Assembly: GCA_937958185.1 (NCBI GenBank)
Contig: CALFFN010000006.1
Span: 97,912-161,911 of the forward strand
DNA length: 64,000 bases
Source: an uncultured Neglectibacter sp.
Lineage (GTDB): Bacteria; Bacillota; Clostridia; Oscillospirales; Acutalibacteraceae
Direction of reading: 5' to 3'
Shown: positions 38,091-46,467 of the stretch, in pieces
Numbering within the stretch: position 1 is the first letter of the stretch
Layout of the letters: the number at the start of each line of letters is the position of its first letter
Program-made: the position numbers and the translations under genes
The notes under the pieces: generated by a model
What the model was told of the DNA's origin: nothing
Database searches by the model: none
Seen by the model: only the letters and a program-made list of their open reading frames with translations

Positions 38091-38996
38091 TTGAAAATAG
38101 ACAGATTGCTCGGCGTGCTGGCAACACTGCTCCGCCGGGAAAAGGTGACTGCTCCCTTTCTGGCGGAAAAGTTTGAAGTGTCCCGCCGTACCATCAGCCG
38201 GGATATCGAGGCTCTGTGCATGGCGGGCATTCCCATTGTCACCGAACAGGGACGGGGCGGCGGCATTTCCATCGCCCCGGGCTACACCATGGATAAGCAG
38301 CTGTTCACCCAGGGGGAGCTGCAGATCATTCTTTCCGGCTTGCAGGGGGTCGGCAGTGTATCCTCCCCTGTCCCCATGGCGGCACTGCAGGAAAAGCTGC
38401 CGCTGCCGGCGGATTTTTCCTCTCCCTTTGCCATTGACCTGGCTTCCCATTACAAAGGCAGCCTGACGGAAAAAATCTCCCTGCTGCGGGGCGCGATCGA
38501 GCAGCACAATATTGTGAAATTTACTTACTACTCTCCCAAAGGGGAATCCCTGCGGCGCGTGGAACCCTATGTAGTGACCTTCCAGTGGAACGACTGGTAC
38601 CTGCTTGCCCGGTGCACGGAGAAGCAGGAGTTCCGTACCTTCAAATTGTCCCGGCTTTGGGAGCTTTCCCAAACGGCGGAAACGTTTTCGCCGCGGGATA
38701 TCCCTCAGGAAAAGCTGAACAGCAACGCGGTGTGGAAGGAAAATTACCGGCTTACCGCCCTGTTTGAACCCAGCGTAAAGTATCGGCTGGTAGAGGAGTA
38801 CGGTCCAAATTGCTTCACTGTACAAGAGGACGGGAGCTTGCTGTTCTCCTGTGATTTTACCTTTTACGAAACCATGCGTTCCTGGGTCCTTTCCTTCGGC
38901 AGCGGCGTCACCGTGCTTTCCCCTCAGGAATTGCGGGAAGACCTGCGCCGCCAGGGGGAAGAATTTTTAGAGCGTTACGGAAAACAGGACAGTTAG
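38091..38996 (+). CDS. WYL-domain transcriptional regulator (YafY-type)
   Basis: The 301-aa protein starts with TTG at 38091, eight bases after AAAGGGG. Residues 1-55 are a DeoR-like winged helix-turn-helix (LLRREKVTAPFLAEKFEVSRRTISRDIEAL). Residues ~135-215 are a WYL-type ligand-binding domain (IVKFTYYSPKGESLRRVEPYVVTFQWNDWYLLARC), followed by the usual C-terminal extension. Such proteins are DNA-binding regulators that sense ligands such as nucleotides or nucleic-acid ends. The target here is unknown. The downstream gene pair is a possible target only by position, since a terminator separates them. Confidence 0.92.
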   Translation: MKIDRLLGVLATLLRREKVTAPFLAEKFEVSRRTISRDIEALCMAGIPIVTEQGRGGGISIAPGYTMDKQLFTQGELQIILSGLQGVGSVSSPVPMAALQEKLPLPADFSSPFAIDLASHYKGSLTEKISLLRGAIEQHNIVKFTYYSPKGESLRRVEPYVVTFQWNDWYLLARCTEKQEFRTFKLSRLWELSQTAETFSPRDIPQEKLNSNAVWKENYRLTALFEPSVKYRLVEEYGPNCFTVQEDGSLLFSCDFTFYETMRSWVLSFGSGVTVLSPQELREDLRRQGEEFLERYGKQDS

Positions 38997-39010
38997 CTGT
39001 CCTGTTTTTT
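38983..39010 (+). terminator. Terminator whose loop contains the regulator's stop codon
   Basis: The stem AACAGGACAG/CTGTCCTGTT has the loop TTAG and is followed by a T-tract. The TAG of the loop is the stop codon of the WYL regulator, so the left arm is translated. Confidence 0.9.
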
Positions 39011-39065
39011 CTTGTATCCTTTTGTCAGACGGAGAAATATCTCCGCAAAAAAGGAGTGGTAAGAA

Positions 39066-39392
39066 ATGAATCAACTGCCAAAAACAAGGGAAGAGATCAC
39101 CTGCTATTGCGGGCTGGAATGCAACGGCTGCGAATTTGTGGAAAGCTGCCATTGCGGTGGCTGCATTGCCACAAAGGGGCGCCCTTTTCACGTGTCTGCG
39201 GAGCAGGAAGCCTGCGCTGTGGCAAAATGCGCCATGGAAAAGGGAGTAGTATTCTGCGGCGACTGCGGGGAATTTCCCTGCGGGCTGCTCCAAAGCTTTT
39301 CCAATGACCCGGAGTACGGCGATAAGCCCAAAGGCGCGCGAATTGAGCGCTGCCGGCATATAAGAGAAGCCCTGGACAAGGAGGGAAAATAA
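39066..39392 (+). CDS. DUF3795-type Cys-rich protein
   Basis: This 108-aa protein starts nine bases after AAGGAG. It has about a dozen cysteines, in the pattern CYCGLECNGCEF, CHCGGC, then CAVAKCAMEKGVVFCGDCGEFPCGLL. That matches the DUF3795 family of small presumed metal-binding (zinc or iron-sulfur) proteins common in clostridia; function is unknown. A small hairpin (CGGAGA/TCTCCG, 39030-39045) lies just upstream of its ribosome site. The stop is five bases before the flavin reductase-like gene, so the two are probably co-translated. Confidence 0.85.
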   Translation: MNQLPKTREEITCYCGLECNGCEFVESCHCGGCIATKGRPFHVSAEQEACAVAKCAMEKGVVFCGDCGEFPCGLLQSFSNDPEYGDKPKGARIERCRHIREALDKEGK

Positions 39393-39397
39393 GCCCC

Positions 39398-40039
39398 GTG
39401 ATAAAGAAGCACTTTTTTTCCTGCCCGGAAGCTGTTGATCCGTCCTCTTTATATGGCTTTTCCTGGATGGAATACGCCACTGCGATCCCCTCTCCGCTGG
39501 TAGCTTTAACCAGCTACAAAAGCAATGGGAAGCCCAATGTAGCAATGCAGTCCTGGTGTACCTTTACCAGCGATTCAAGTGGATTTTATGCGCTATTTGG
39601 GGCGGTGAACCGGCACCAGCATATGTACGCTTCTGTGAAGGAAACAGGCTGCATGGTAGTAAATTTCCCTTCACAGGGCTGCTTTGCCGCCTGTATGAGC
39701 TCGATTCAAAACAAAGGGGACGATACCGATGAGATCGCTGCGTCCGGCCTGACCGCCGAACCGGCGGTCACTGTAAACGCCCCGCAGATCAGGGAATGCT
39801 TTCTCAATCTGGAATGTGAGCTTCTCTGGGAGAAAGAGCTTTCTTCTGACGGCAATTTTATGGTTTTCTGCGCGAAAGTGCTGGGTTTTTCCATGGATAA
39901 GGACCATTATGCGCCCTCCGGCACCAATCGGTATGGAGAAGACGGCTATCTTTACAATATCCGTTCTCCCATGGACCCCGAAACCGGCGCCAGACAGGGA
40001 GCTGCTTTGGGGTTCCTCCATGCCCTGCCGCCCTATTGA
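39398..40039 (+). CDS. Flavin reductase-like (FMN-binding split barrel) protein
   Basis: The 213-aa product starts at GTG 39398, with GGAGG about 13 bases upstream inside the end of the preceding gene. The sequence ATAIPSPLVALTSYKSNGKPNVAMQSWCTF followed by a beta-rich region, CMVVNFPSQ and a C-terminal GEDGYLYNIRSPMDPETG is typical of flavin reductase-like proteins of the FMN-binding split-barrel fold. Members bind FMN and use NAD(P)H or act as flavin-dependent oxidoreductases. Which substrate it uses cannot be told. Pairing with a DUF3795 protein suggests a small redox unit. Confidence 0.88.
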   Translation: MIKKHFFSCPEAVDPSSLYGFSWMEYATAIPSPLVALTSYKSNGKPNVAMQSWCTFTSDSSGFYALFGAVNRHQHMYASVKETGCMVVNFPSQGCFAACMSSIQNKGDDTDEIAASGLTAEPAVTVNAPQIRECFLNLECELLWEKELSSDGNFMVFCAKVLGFSMDKDHYAPSGTNRYGEDGYLYNIRSPMDPETGARQGAALGFLHALPPY

Positions 40040-40162
40040 AATACAGGCACTGCCCCAGATGAGATATGTCCAGACCCTGGCAAATATTTTTCTGAGCACC
40101 TTCCGGGCAGTATCAACAAATAGAAGCGGGCAGAAATTCTGAGAAAAGCCTGAAAAAACTAT

Positions 40163-40206
40163 ATTTAGGGGGATTTTTCGACAAAAATCGAAAAATCCCC
40201 CTAAAT
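40163..40206. terminator. Perfect 19-bp hairpin downstream of the flavin reductase gene
   Basis: ATTTAGGGGGATTTTTCGA and its exact complement flank a six-base loop (CAAAAA). It ends in a short T-run (ATTTTG) and lies 124 bases past the stop codon. It probably terminates the DUF3795/flavin reductase transcript; the rest of 40040-40231 holds nothing else I recognise. Confidence 0.75.
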
Positions 40207-40231
40207 TTTGTGACTTTACTTAGAAAAAATA

Positions 40232-40260
40232 TTGAATCGCGGCACTATATGTGGTAGAAT
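40232..40260 (+). promoter_or_regulatory. Sigma-A promoter for the Pro/Thr-rich membrane protein
   Basis: TTGAAT (40232-40237) and TAGAAT (40255-40260) are 17 bp apart, 46 bases before the ATG at 40307. Confidence 0.75.
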
Positions 40261-40306
40261 GAAACAGTATAAGTAGACGTGTGCTCTTTTGGCAGGAGGG
40301 ATCATC

Positions 40307-41830
40307 ATGGCCCCAAAACGGCGACGCTTTGCTGTGCTGCTGGGCTCGCTGCTTCTCGCAGCATCTATCATAACCGTTCCCGCCCTCGCCGAGGAGGACA
40401 GCGGGCTGGTTCCCTATTCCCAAAATGGCGACGGTCCCATCTTTTTTCCCACTCCTGTCGCTCCGCCTACCCCCACCCCGGAGCCTACTCCCACCCCTAC
40501 GCCGGAGCCCACTCCGCCTCCCACGCCGACGCCGACCCCTACCTCTTCTCCTACGGACACTCCCGACGATAACCCGGACGACAATAACAATAACGATAAC
40601 AATAATAACAACAATCATGGCGGCGATAACAATAACTACGCCACGCCCAGACCCAACGGGGCTGGCACAGTCACTCCCGCGCCTACGCCCCACCCCTCCA
40701 ACCGTCCTGTTCCGACAGAGCAGCCTTCCGTGAACCGCCCAAAGGTCACGCCGAAGCCCCAAATCCCGACGGACCCTTCTCAGACCACAGCGCCTGACGA
40801 TGGCACGAATTACGTGACCTTTGCCCAGCTGAATGTAAAAAACAATTCCCTGGCAGTGGCTCTGTTTTACGGCGGGCTTGCCTGTGCTGTTTTGGGTGGC
40901 GCGGGGCTTGTTTTCCTGTTGGTGCGTGCCTTAAAAAATCGCCGGAAAGACGAAAAAGCCGCGATCTTCCAGGAAATTGAAGAAGCGGAAAACCGCCAGC
41001 ACCCTGTCAGGATTCCCAGCAGCACGCCGGAGCTGATGACTTCCCCTCCGGGGGCTTCTTCGGGGCACGCTTCTCGACCACCCCACCCCGCACAGCCTTA
41101 TGCCCACCCCCATCAAACGCCGGCAGCACGCCAGACCGCCCCACAGACGCACCCCTCCCGTCCGCCCTCCCATGGCGAAGAGGGTCCTGTTCCGTCCCAT
41201 TCTCACGGAGAGACTCTTTCTCATGGCGACCTGCCCTCCCATCGTCCCCGGACGGGGGCAGCCGCGCCTATCGTTCCCGTGCACGCTTCTTACTACACGG
41301 AGGAATTTTCTCTGGAGGAGGAACAAAATGCCAGTGCCGCAGGCAGCCCCCCGGCTGCCCCTGCCGCTGCCGTTCCCTCTTTGGCTTCCCGCCTGCGGGC
41401 GCAGCGGGCTGCCCGGGTCGTGCAAAACGACCATCTGGACGCAGCTTCCCGCCCGGAGCTTCGCCCCATCGGCAAGCCGCTGGCAGAGCGATTGAACCGG
41501 GAGCCTGCGCAGCCTGAGCCTGCAAAAGAGGAGCGCCCCATAGAGCCGCCAGCAGCACCGCAAGTGCCGGAGAAAGCACAGGAACAGCCTGTGCAGCAGC
41601 TCCCTGTAACACATGCTCCTTCAGAGCCGGAACAGAAGCCGGCAGAGCAGAAGGCGGAACCGCCTGCGGATAAAGTCCCGGCAAACACAAAGATATCGGA
41701 GGAGCCGCCGGAGCAATTGACCTTCCAGCAACCTGAGAAAGAAGCGCAGCCCGAAGCGGCGGCAGAAAAGAAGCCGGAAAAGGATTCCTCCTCCGGCGAT
41801 CAGCTGCCTGGACAGATCAGCTTTTTATAA
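40307..41830 (+). CDS. Single-pass membrane protein with Pro/Thr/Asn-rich stalk and long low-complexity tail
   Basis: The ATG at 40307 lies seven bases after AGGAGG. The 507-aa product has a signal peptide (FAVLLGSLLLAASIITVPALA) and an outer segment (~28-180) made of PTPTPEP-type repeats, then a run rich in Asn and Asp, then more Pro/Thr. A single membrane helix follows near 185-210 (VALFYGGLACAVLGGAGLVFLLV), with a stop-transfer RALKNRRK. The ~290-residue inner tail is rich in Pro, Ala, Glu, Gln and Ser, with a His-rich part holding repeated SHGE/SHGD. No enzyme domain is recognisable. It faces the HtrA gene convergently. A role as a wall-spanning stalk or scaffold is possible but unproven. 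Confidence 0.85.
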   Translation: MAPKRRRFAVLLGSLLLAASIITVPALAEEDSGLVPYSQNGDGPIFFPTPVAPPTPTPEPTPTPTPEPTPPPTPTPTPTSSPTDTPDDNPDDNNNNDNNNNNNHGGDNNNYATPRPNGAGTVTPAPTPHPSNRPVPTEQPSVNRPKVTPKPQIPTDPSQTTAPDDGTNYVTFAQLNVKNNSLAVALFYGGLACAVLGGAGLVFLLVRALKNRRKDEKAAIFQEIEEAENRQHPVRIPSSTPELMTSPPGASSGHASRPPHPAQPYAHPHQTPAARQTAPQTHPSRPPSHGEEGPVPSHSHGETLSHGDLPSHRPRTGAAAPIVPVHASYYTEEFSLEEEQNASAAGSPPAAPAAAVPSLASRLRAQRAARVVQNDHLDAASRPELRPIGKPLAERLNREPAQPEPAKEERPIEPPAAPQVPEKAQEQPVQQLPVTHAPSEPEQKPAEQKAEPPADKVPANTKISEEPPEQLTFQQPEKEAQPEAAAEKKPEKDSSSGDQLPGQISFL

Positions 41831-41860
41831 CGGTCCCTTTCTTTGTAAAACAGCCGCAAA

Positions 41861-41892
41861 AAGCCCCTGCCGATTGGATTCGGCAGGGGCTT
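41861..41892. terminator. Bidirectional terminator between convergent genes
   Basis: AAGCCCCTGCCGA pairs with TCGGCAGGGGCTT around the loop TTGGAT. It lies between the membrane protein (plus) and HtrA (minus) stop codons and can serve both. Confidence 0.85.
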
Positions 41893-41920
41893 CCTGTATA
41901 ATTTTCACGCTTATCTCAGC

Positions 41921-43774
41921 TTATTTTTGGGTCTCGCCCTTGTCCTCCAGCAGGGTGACGGTCACGTCCAGCTCCGTGCCGTTCTGGCGGTACAGCGTAA
42001 TGGTGGGCTGGTCGCCGGGGGCGTATTTCAGCAGCAGGTTGGAAATGTCGGTCAACCCGGAGACAGCTTCCCCGTCAATGGCGATGATGATATCTCCCGC
42101 CCGTGCTTCCGTGCCGGTAAAGGCGCTTTCCTCCGCGATTTCGGAGATCACAAAGCCCTGGGGGACATTGTACAGCATTGCCATGGAGCTGGTCACGTCG
42201 GAGCCTACAATGCCCAGCCGGGTGCGCCCTTTAACATAGCCGCCGGAAAGCAGCTCATTGATAATGGACTGCGCCTTGCTGACGGGAATGGCAAAGCCCA
42301 TGCCCTCGTAGCCGTCCGTGATGATCTTGGAGGAATTGATCCCCACGACCTGCCCGTACATATTCACCAGCGGTCCGCCGGAATTGCCGGGATTGATGGC
42401 TGCGTCGGTCTGGATATAAGTCATGCCGTTTTCGCTGTAACGCCCAACGGAACGGTTCAAACCGGAAATATACCCGCCGGTCATGGAGCCGGAGAAAGCC
42501 GCGCCGCCGGGGTTGCCGATCGCCACCACGGAATCGCCGATTTCCAGCTCCTCCGCGTCGCCGAACTCCGCGGGGGTAAAATCGTGGTCGTTGGTCTTCA
42601 AAATTGCCAGGTCGGTGGTGCGGTCCACACCTACCACAACGGCTTCGTACTTGTTGCCGTCATAGGTGGTGATCTCCACCACGCTGCTTTTGGAATTCAT
42701 CACCACATGGGAGTTGGTAATGATATAGCCGTCCGAGGTGGCAATGATCCCTGTGCCCGTACTGTTTCTCTCGCTGCCGTTCTGATTGTAGGTGGACGCC
42801 ACGGTGACAGTGGACTTGACCACCTTCTGGTAGACCTCCTGTGCGGTTTTTTCCGCGCCGCCGGGCTGTTTGTGGATCATGATCCCCTCCGTATTGGGGG
42901 TCACGTCCACATCGGGGGCATGGTCGTCCTTATCCGCGTCCGGGGGCACTACGCCGTCGTCAAAATCGGGGATATCATCGTCCTCGTCACCGCCGCCAAA
43001 GGGGAACTGGGGCGCAGGGGTGCTGTAGGGAAGACCTCCGCCGAAGGGGAAGTTCGTTTTCGGGGCGTTCACAGCGGTGTAGGTCAGGTAGCCGACAGAG
43101 CCGAGAATAGCCGCCCCTGCCAGCAGGGACGCGATCCAGATGAAAACCTTTAACCCGGTGGACATCTTCTTTTTCGGGGGACGGGGCGGCTCCTGGTACA
43201 CGGGATACCCGGGCTGGACAACGGGCGGAACAGGGGGCTGTGCCACCGGCTGCTGCCCGTAATAGCCGCCGTAGTAGCCGGGCTGCGGCACAGGCTGCTG
43301 GGGCGGGACCGGCTGCCCATAGTAGGGCTGCTGGGGCGCAGCGGGCTGCCAGCCGTAAAAGGGCTGCTGCACGGGCTGGGCATATCCAGGCTGCTGCGGC
43401 GTCCCATACGCCGCCTGCACCGGGGGAATTTCCTGTGTGGGAACTCCTTGCGGTACGGTCTCCTGCACGGGAGCCTGTTGTTCAGACGGCACCTCCGGCA
43501 TGACAGGGGCTTCCTGCGCTTGATAGGGCACCTCCTCCACGGTGGGGACCTCCGGCTCAGCCGGTTCCGGGGAAACGCTGGGGGCTGGCTGGCTGAAGCC
43601 GTCCTCTACTGCCGTCTCCGGGACCGCATTTTCGGAAGCCGCCTGCTCCTCCGCTTCGGTTTGCAAAGCACTTTCCGCCAAGGGCGCTGTCTCCTCCGCA
43701 GGTCTGCTTTCTGCGGGGGCTTCCCCGGTGGGGACACCCTCCGGCTGCATGTTGTTTTCCTGATTGTCGATCAT
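41921..43774 (-). CDS. htrA: HtrA/DegP-type membrane serine protease with PDZ domain
   Basis: The 617-aa product has a ~205-residue cytoplasmic N-terminus that is acidic, then rich in Pro, Gln, Tyr and Gly (repeats like QPYYGQPVPPQQ). One membrane helix lies near 210-232. The trypsin-like domain shows the triad His356 (TNSHVV), Asp388 (TTDLAIL) and Ser465 (GNSGGPL), and a PDZ domain forms the C-terminus (GDIIIAIDGEAVSGLTD). Such proteases degrade or refold damaged exported proteins at the outer face of the membrane. Its ATG overlaps the kinase stop (ATGA), so translation is coupled. A two-component system driving HtrA fits envelope-stress control, relevant to the giant exported proteins nearby. 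The long N-terminus is unusual. Confidence 0.95.
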   Translation of the reverse strand: MIDNQENNMQPEGVPTGEAPAESRPAEETAPLAESALQTEAEEQAASENAVPETAVEDGFSQPAPSVSPEPAEPEVPTVEEVPYQAQEAPVMPEVPSEQQAPVQETVPQGVPTQEIPPVQAAYGTPQQPGYAQPVQQPFYGWQPAAPQQPYYGQPVPPQQPVPQPGYYGGYYGQQPVAQPPVPPVVQPGYPVYQEPPRPPKKKMSTGLKVFIWIASLLAGAAILGSVGYLTYTAVNAPKTNFPFGGGLPYSTPAPQFPFGGGDEDDDIPDFDDGVVPPDADKDDHAPDVDVTPNTEGIMIHKQPGGAEKTAQEVYQKVVKSTVTVASTYNQNGSERNSTGTGIIATSDGYIITNSHVVMNSKSSVVEITTYDGNKYEAVVVGVDRTTDLAILKTNDHDFTPAEFGDAEELEIGDSVVAIGNPGGAAFSGSMTGGYISGLNRSVGRYSENGMTYIQTDAAINPGNSGGPLVNMYGQVVGINSSKIITDGYEGMGFAIPVSKAQSIINELLSGGYVKGRTRLGIVGSDVTSSMAMLYNVPQGFVISEIAEESAFTGTEARAGDIIIAIDGEAVSGLTDISNLLLKYAPGDQPTITLYRQNGTELDVTVTLLEDKGETQK

Positions 43775-45297
43775 GATTTCCTGCTCCTTTCCGCATCGCT
43801 CTTATTATCTTTCCCTTTGGCTTTTGGTTCTTTCAGCTTTGGGGTGTTATTTTCCTTTAGCTTGGGCGTTTCCGGGGGCTTGGGGATATAAAACTCGAAC
43901 CGGCAGTATTCCCCTGCCCTGGAGCTGACGGCGATATCGCCCCCGTGAAGCTTCAGCACCGTTTTTACAATGTACAATCCCAGCCCCATGCCGTTTTTAT
44001 CCTGGCTGCGGGAGCGGTCCGTTTTATAGAACCTCTCGAAAATCCGGGGCAGCTCCTCGGCGGCAATGCCCTGCCCGCTGTTTTCTATCACCACGGTGGT
44101 GCGGTCGATGCCGTCAATGACCTGCACGGCAATATAGCCGCCGGTATTGGTAAATTTTACCGCGTTTTCTATCAGGTTGTACACCACCTGATGCAGCAGG
44201 TCCTGGTCGCCGTAAACGGTTTGCGGTCTGGCGTCCTCCAAACCGCGAATTTCGATCTGCTTTTCGTCGATCCGCTGCTCAAAGGTCAGCAGCGTGTCCA
44301 CGATCGTGCGGGTAATATTGAAATTTGCCGGGTTCATCTTCATTTCGCCGTTGTCGATCCGGGACAGGTCCAGCATGGAGCGCACCAGGCGGGACAGCCG
44401 CTTTACCTCGCTGGACACGATCTGGAGGTATTTGTCCTGCTCCTCTCTGGGGATGGTGCCGTCCAAAATGCCGTCGATAAACCCGGCAATGGTGGTCATC
44501 GGGGTCTTCAGCTCATGGGAAACATTGGCGATAAAGCTCCGGCGGGTCCCCTCGGAAATGGAAAGGGAATTTGCCATATTGTTAAAGGACGCCGCCAGCT
44601 GACCGATCTCGTCCTCGCTGGTAACGGGCACGCGGACGGAAAAATCGCCCGCGCCGAAGCTGTGCGCCGCCGCCGACATCTGCCGCAGGGGCTTTACCAG
44701 CCGATAGGCAAACGCCCCGACCACACAGAAGGTCACTGCCAGCGCTACCAGCGCTGCAACCAGGAAAATTTTAATCAACTCTCCCCGGAACACATTGACG
44801 GACGCCACGCTGGTCGCGGCAAACACCGCCCCCACACAAGCGCCCTCCTGCCCGGAATACACCGGGACGCCGATGATATAATGGCGGCTGCGATAAAAGC
44901 CCTCCATGGTATTATTGCCCTCGTACAAGCCCTTTGCCGCAGCCTGCACCGCCTGCATGGGCACCTGAGTGGGAGCTTCCAGCTTGCTGTTGGAATACTG
45001 CCCCGCCAAAATTTTCCCATCCAGATCGGTGATGAAAATATCGGCGTCGATACTGGTGGAAAAGCTGGAAAGGAACCCGTTTACCATCTCCTGGGGCAGC
45101 TGGCGGCTGTTTTCCGCGTCCAAAAGCCTGCCTGTCAGCCCGGCAACAGAAGCGGCGTTCTGGGTGAGAAGCTCTTTTTTCTCCCCCCGCCAGTATTGGG
45201 AAAAGAACAGCATCATCATGCTGCCCAGCATGGCAAAGCTGAGCGTGATGATCACCATGGTAATGCTGAGATACCGCTTGAAAATACTTTTCTGCAT
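43771..45297 (-). CDS. Membrane sensor histidine kinase
   Basis: The 508-aa protein has two membrane helices (residues ~10-32 and ~165-190) bracketing an extracellular sensor of about 130 residues. A HAMP domain follows (PLRQMSAAAHSFGAGDFSVRV), then HisKA with the phosphoacceptor His261 in SHELKTPMTT. The ATPase domain shows the N box (VVYNLIENAVKFT), a G1-like IENSGQGI and the G2 box GMGLGLYIVK. The C-terminus is Lys/Asn-rich. It lies 48 bp after the response regulator and overlaps the HtrA start by four bases. The architecture is like the YycG/CssS-type kinases, but the signal cannot be read from sequence. Confidence 0.95.
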   Translation of the reverse strand: MQKSIFKRYLSITMVIITLSFAMLGSMMMLFFSQYWRGEKKELLTQNAASVAGLTGRLLDAENSRQLPQEMVNGFLSSFSTSIDADIFITDLDGKILAGQYSNSKLEAPTQVPMQAVQAAAKGLYEGNNTMEGFYRSRHYIIGVPVYSGQEGACVGAVFAATSVASVNVFRGELIKIFLVAALVALAVTFCVVGAFAYRLVKPLRQMSAAAHSFGAGDFSVRVPVTSEDEIGQLAASFNNMANSLSISEGTRRSFIANVSHELKTPMTTIAGFIDGILDGTIPREEQDKYLQIVSSEVKRLSRLVRSMLDLSRIDNGEMKMNPANFNITRTIVDTLLTFEQRIDEKQIEIRGLEDARPQTVYGDQDLLHQVVYNLIENAVKFTNTGGYIAVQVIDGIDRTTVVIENSGQGIAAEELPRIFERFYKTDRSRSQDKNGMGLGLYIVKTVLKLHGGDIAVSSRAGEYCRFEFYIPKPPETPKLKENNTPKLKEPKAKGKDNKSDAERSRKS

Positions 45298-45345
45298 TCC
45301 TGTCCGCGTGCCCCCTGTATGAAAATTGCGCCGCCTGTAGAGAAA

Positions 45346-46041
45346 CTATTCTTTTACTTCAAATTTGTAGCCCACGCCCCACACGGTTTTCAGCGCCCAC
45401 TTATCGGAAACGCCCTCCAGCTTTTCCCGCAGGCGCTTTACGTGCACGTCCACCGTGCGGCTGTCCCCATAATAGTCAAAGCCCCAGACCTCGTCCAGCA
45501 GCTGATCTCTGGTGAACACGCGGTTGGGATTGGACGCCAGATGGTAGATCAGCTCCATTTCCTTGGGGGGCGTGTCCACCTGGACGCCCTTTACCTTTAA
45601 TTCATAGTTTGTCAGGTTGATGGTCAGATTTTCATAGCTGACCTCTTTCTTTTCGCTTTGCTTGTCCTCGCTTTGGGCGCTGCGGCGCAGGACCGCCTTG
45701 ATCCGGGCAACCACCTCTTTTGTCTCAAAGGGCTTTACCACGTAATCGTCCGCGCCCAGATCAAGCCCCAGCACACGGTCGAAGACCTCGCCCTTGGCGG
45801 TCAGCATGATAATGGGGCAGTCTGATTTTTTCCGGATCTCCCGGCAGACCTGCCAGCCGTCCAGACCGGGCAGCATGATGTCCAGCAAAATCAGATCCGG
45901 GTTGACGGAATCGAACATTTTCAGCGCCGCTTCGCCATCGTGGGCAAGAAATGCCGTAAAGCCCTCTTTTTCGATATATAAGCGCAGCAATTCACAGATA
46001 TTGGTATCATCGTCTACGATCAGTATTTTTTCAGAAGCCAT
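45346..46041 (-). CDS. OmpR-family response regulator
   Basis: This 231-aa protein has a receiver domain with the acidic pocket Asp10-12, phosphoacceptor Asp54 (ILLDIMLPG), Thr81 and Lys103 (VVKPFE). A winged-helix output domain follows (TRDQLLDEVWGFDYYGDSRTVDVHVKRLREKL). It starts nine bases after AAGGAG and heads the regulator-kinase-htrA operon behind the promoter at 46105-46133. It should bind promoter DNA when phosphorylated by the adjacent kinase. Confidence 0.96.
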   Translation of the reverse strand: MASEKILIVDDDTNICELLRLYIEKEGFTAFLAHDGEAALKMFDSVNPDLILLDIMLPGLDGWQVCREIRKKSDCPIIMLTAKGEVFDRVLGLDLGADDYVVKPFETKEVVARIKAVLRRSAQSEDKQSEKKEVSYENLTINLTNYELKVKGVQVDTPPKEMELIYHLASNPNRVFTRDQLLDEVWGFDYYGDSRTVDVHVKRLREKLEGVSDKWALKTVWGVGYKFEVKE

Positions 46042-46104
46042 CCTTTTCGCTCCTTCTCCAAAGATTTCTTTCCTCTGAGACCCATTTTCTCCCAGAATAA
46101 GTTC

Positions 46105-46133
46105 ATTCTACCTGCTCTATGTGGCAAAATCAA
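46105..46133 (-). promoter_or_regulatory. Sigma-A promoter of the two-component/htrA operon
   Basis: On the minus strand TTGATT (46133-46128) and TAGAAT (46110-46105) are 17 bp apart, giving a leader of about 55-60 nt. Confidence 0.75.
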
Positions 46134-46164
46134 GAAAAGAACATGAATTTTTTGTGAAGGGAAT

Positions 46165-46248
46165 GGGCGGAAAAAAGACTTTGTGGTATGAAATACCACA
46201 ATTCTCCTGCGGAGAACCGTCTTTTTTCACTGCCTCACAGGTACACTG
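46165..46248. repeat. Cassette-like structured repeat, unit A1
   Basis: The unit starts GGGCGG and ends CACTGCCTCACAGGTACACTG-like sequence. An outer 9-bp stem (AAAAAAGAC 46171-46179 with GTCTTTTTT 46219-46227) encloses two perfect hairpins: TTGTGGTAT/ATACCACAA (46181-46201) and TTCTCC/GGAGAA (46202-46216). The fold is cloverleaf-like. Related units lie at 46283, 46468, 61741, 61814 and near 63905. Confidence 0.75.
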
Positions 46249-46282
46249 TTCTATTGATTATGGTGTTCTATCGTTCATAGAA

Positions 46283-46441
46283 GGGGCGGGAAAAAGTCTT
46301 CCCGGCATATTTGGAAAGTAGAAAAGGCGGTTTTTGTTTCAAAAATCGGCTGCGGTGCAGACGAAGCCTTTTCCAGGAAGAAAGGCGCAGCCTTTCTTTT
46401 GCTTCGCAAAACCATATTTTTCCACTGCGCTGGGGGTACAC
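46283..46441. repeat. Cassette-like structured repeat, unit A2
   Basis: It begins GGGGCGGGAAAAAG and ends TCCACTGCGCTGGGGGTACAC, aligning with unit A1 at both ends but with a different, longer core. The core includes AAGAAAGGC-GCA-GCCTTTCTT (46378-46398) and TTTTGC-TTC-GCAAAA directly after it. The 35-bp spacer between A1 and A2 resembles the spacer near 63940-63985 read on the other strand. Confidence 0.65.
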
Positions 46442-46467
46442 TTTCTTCTGGACGCTGGCATTCTAAA

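Noticed and set aside
36554..38272. A 572-aa minus-strand frame across glycyl-tRNA synthetase
   Set aside because: It is antisense to a clear enzyme gene, with no ribosome site and no domain.
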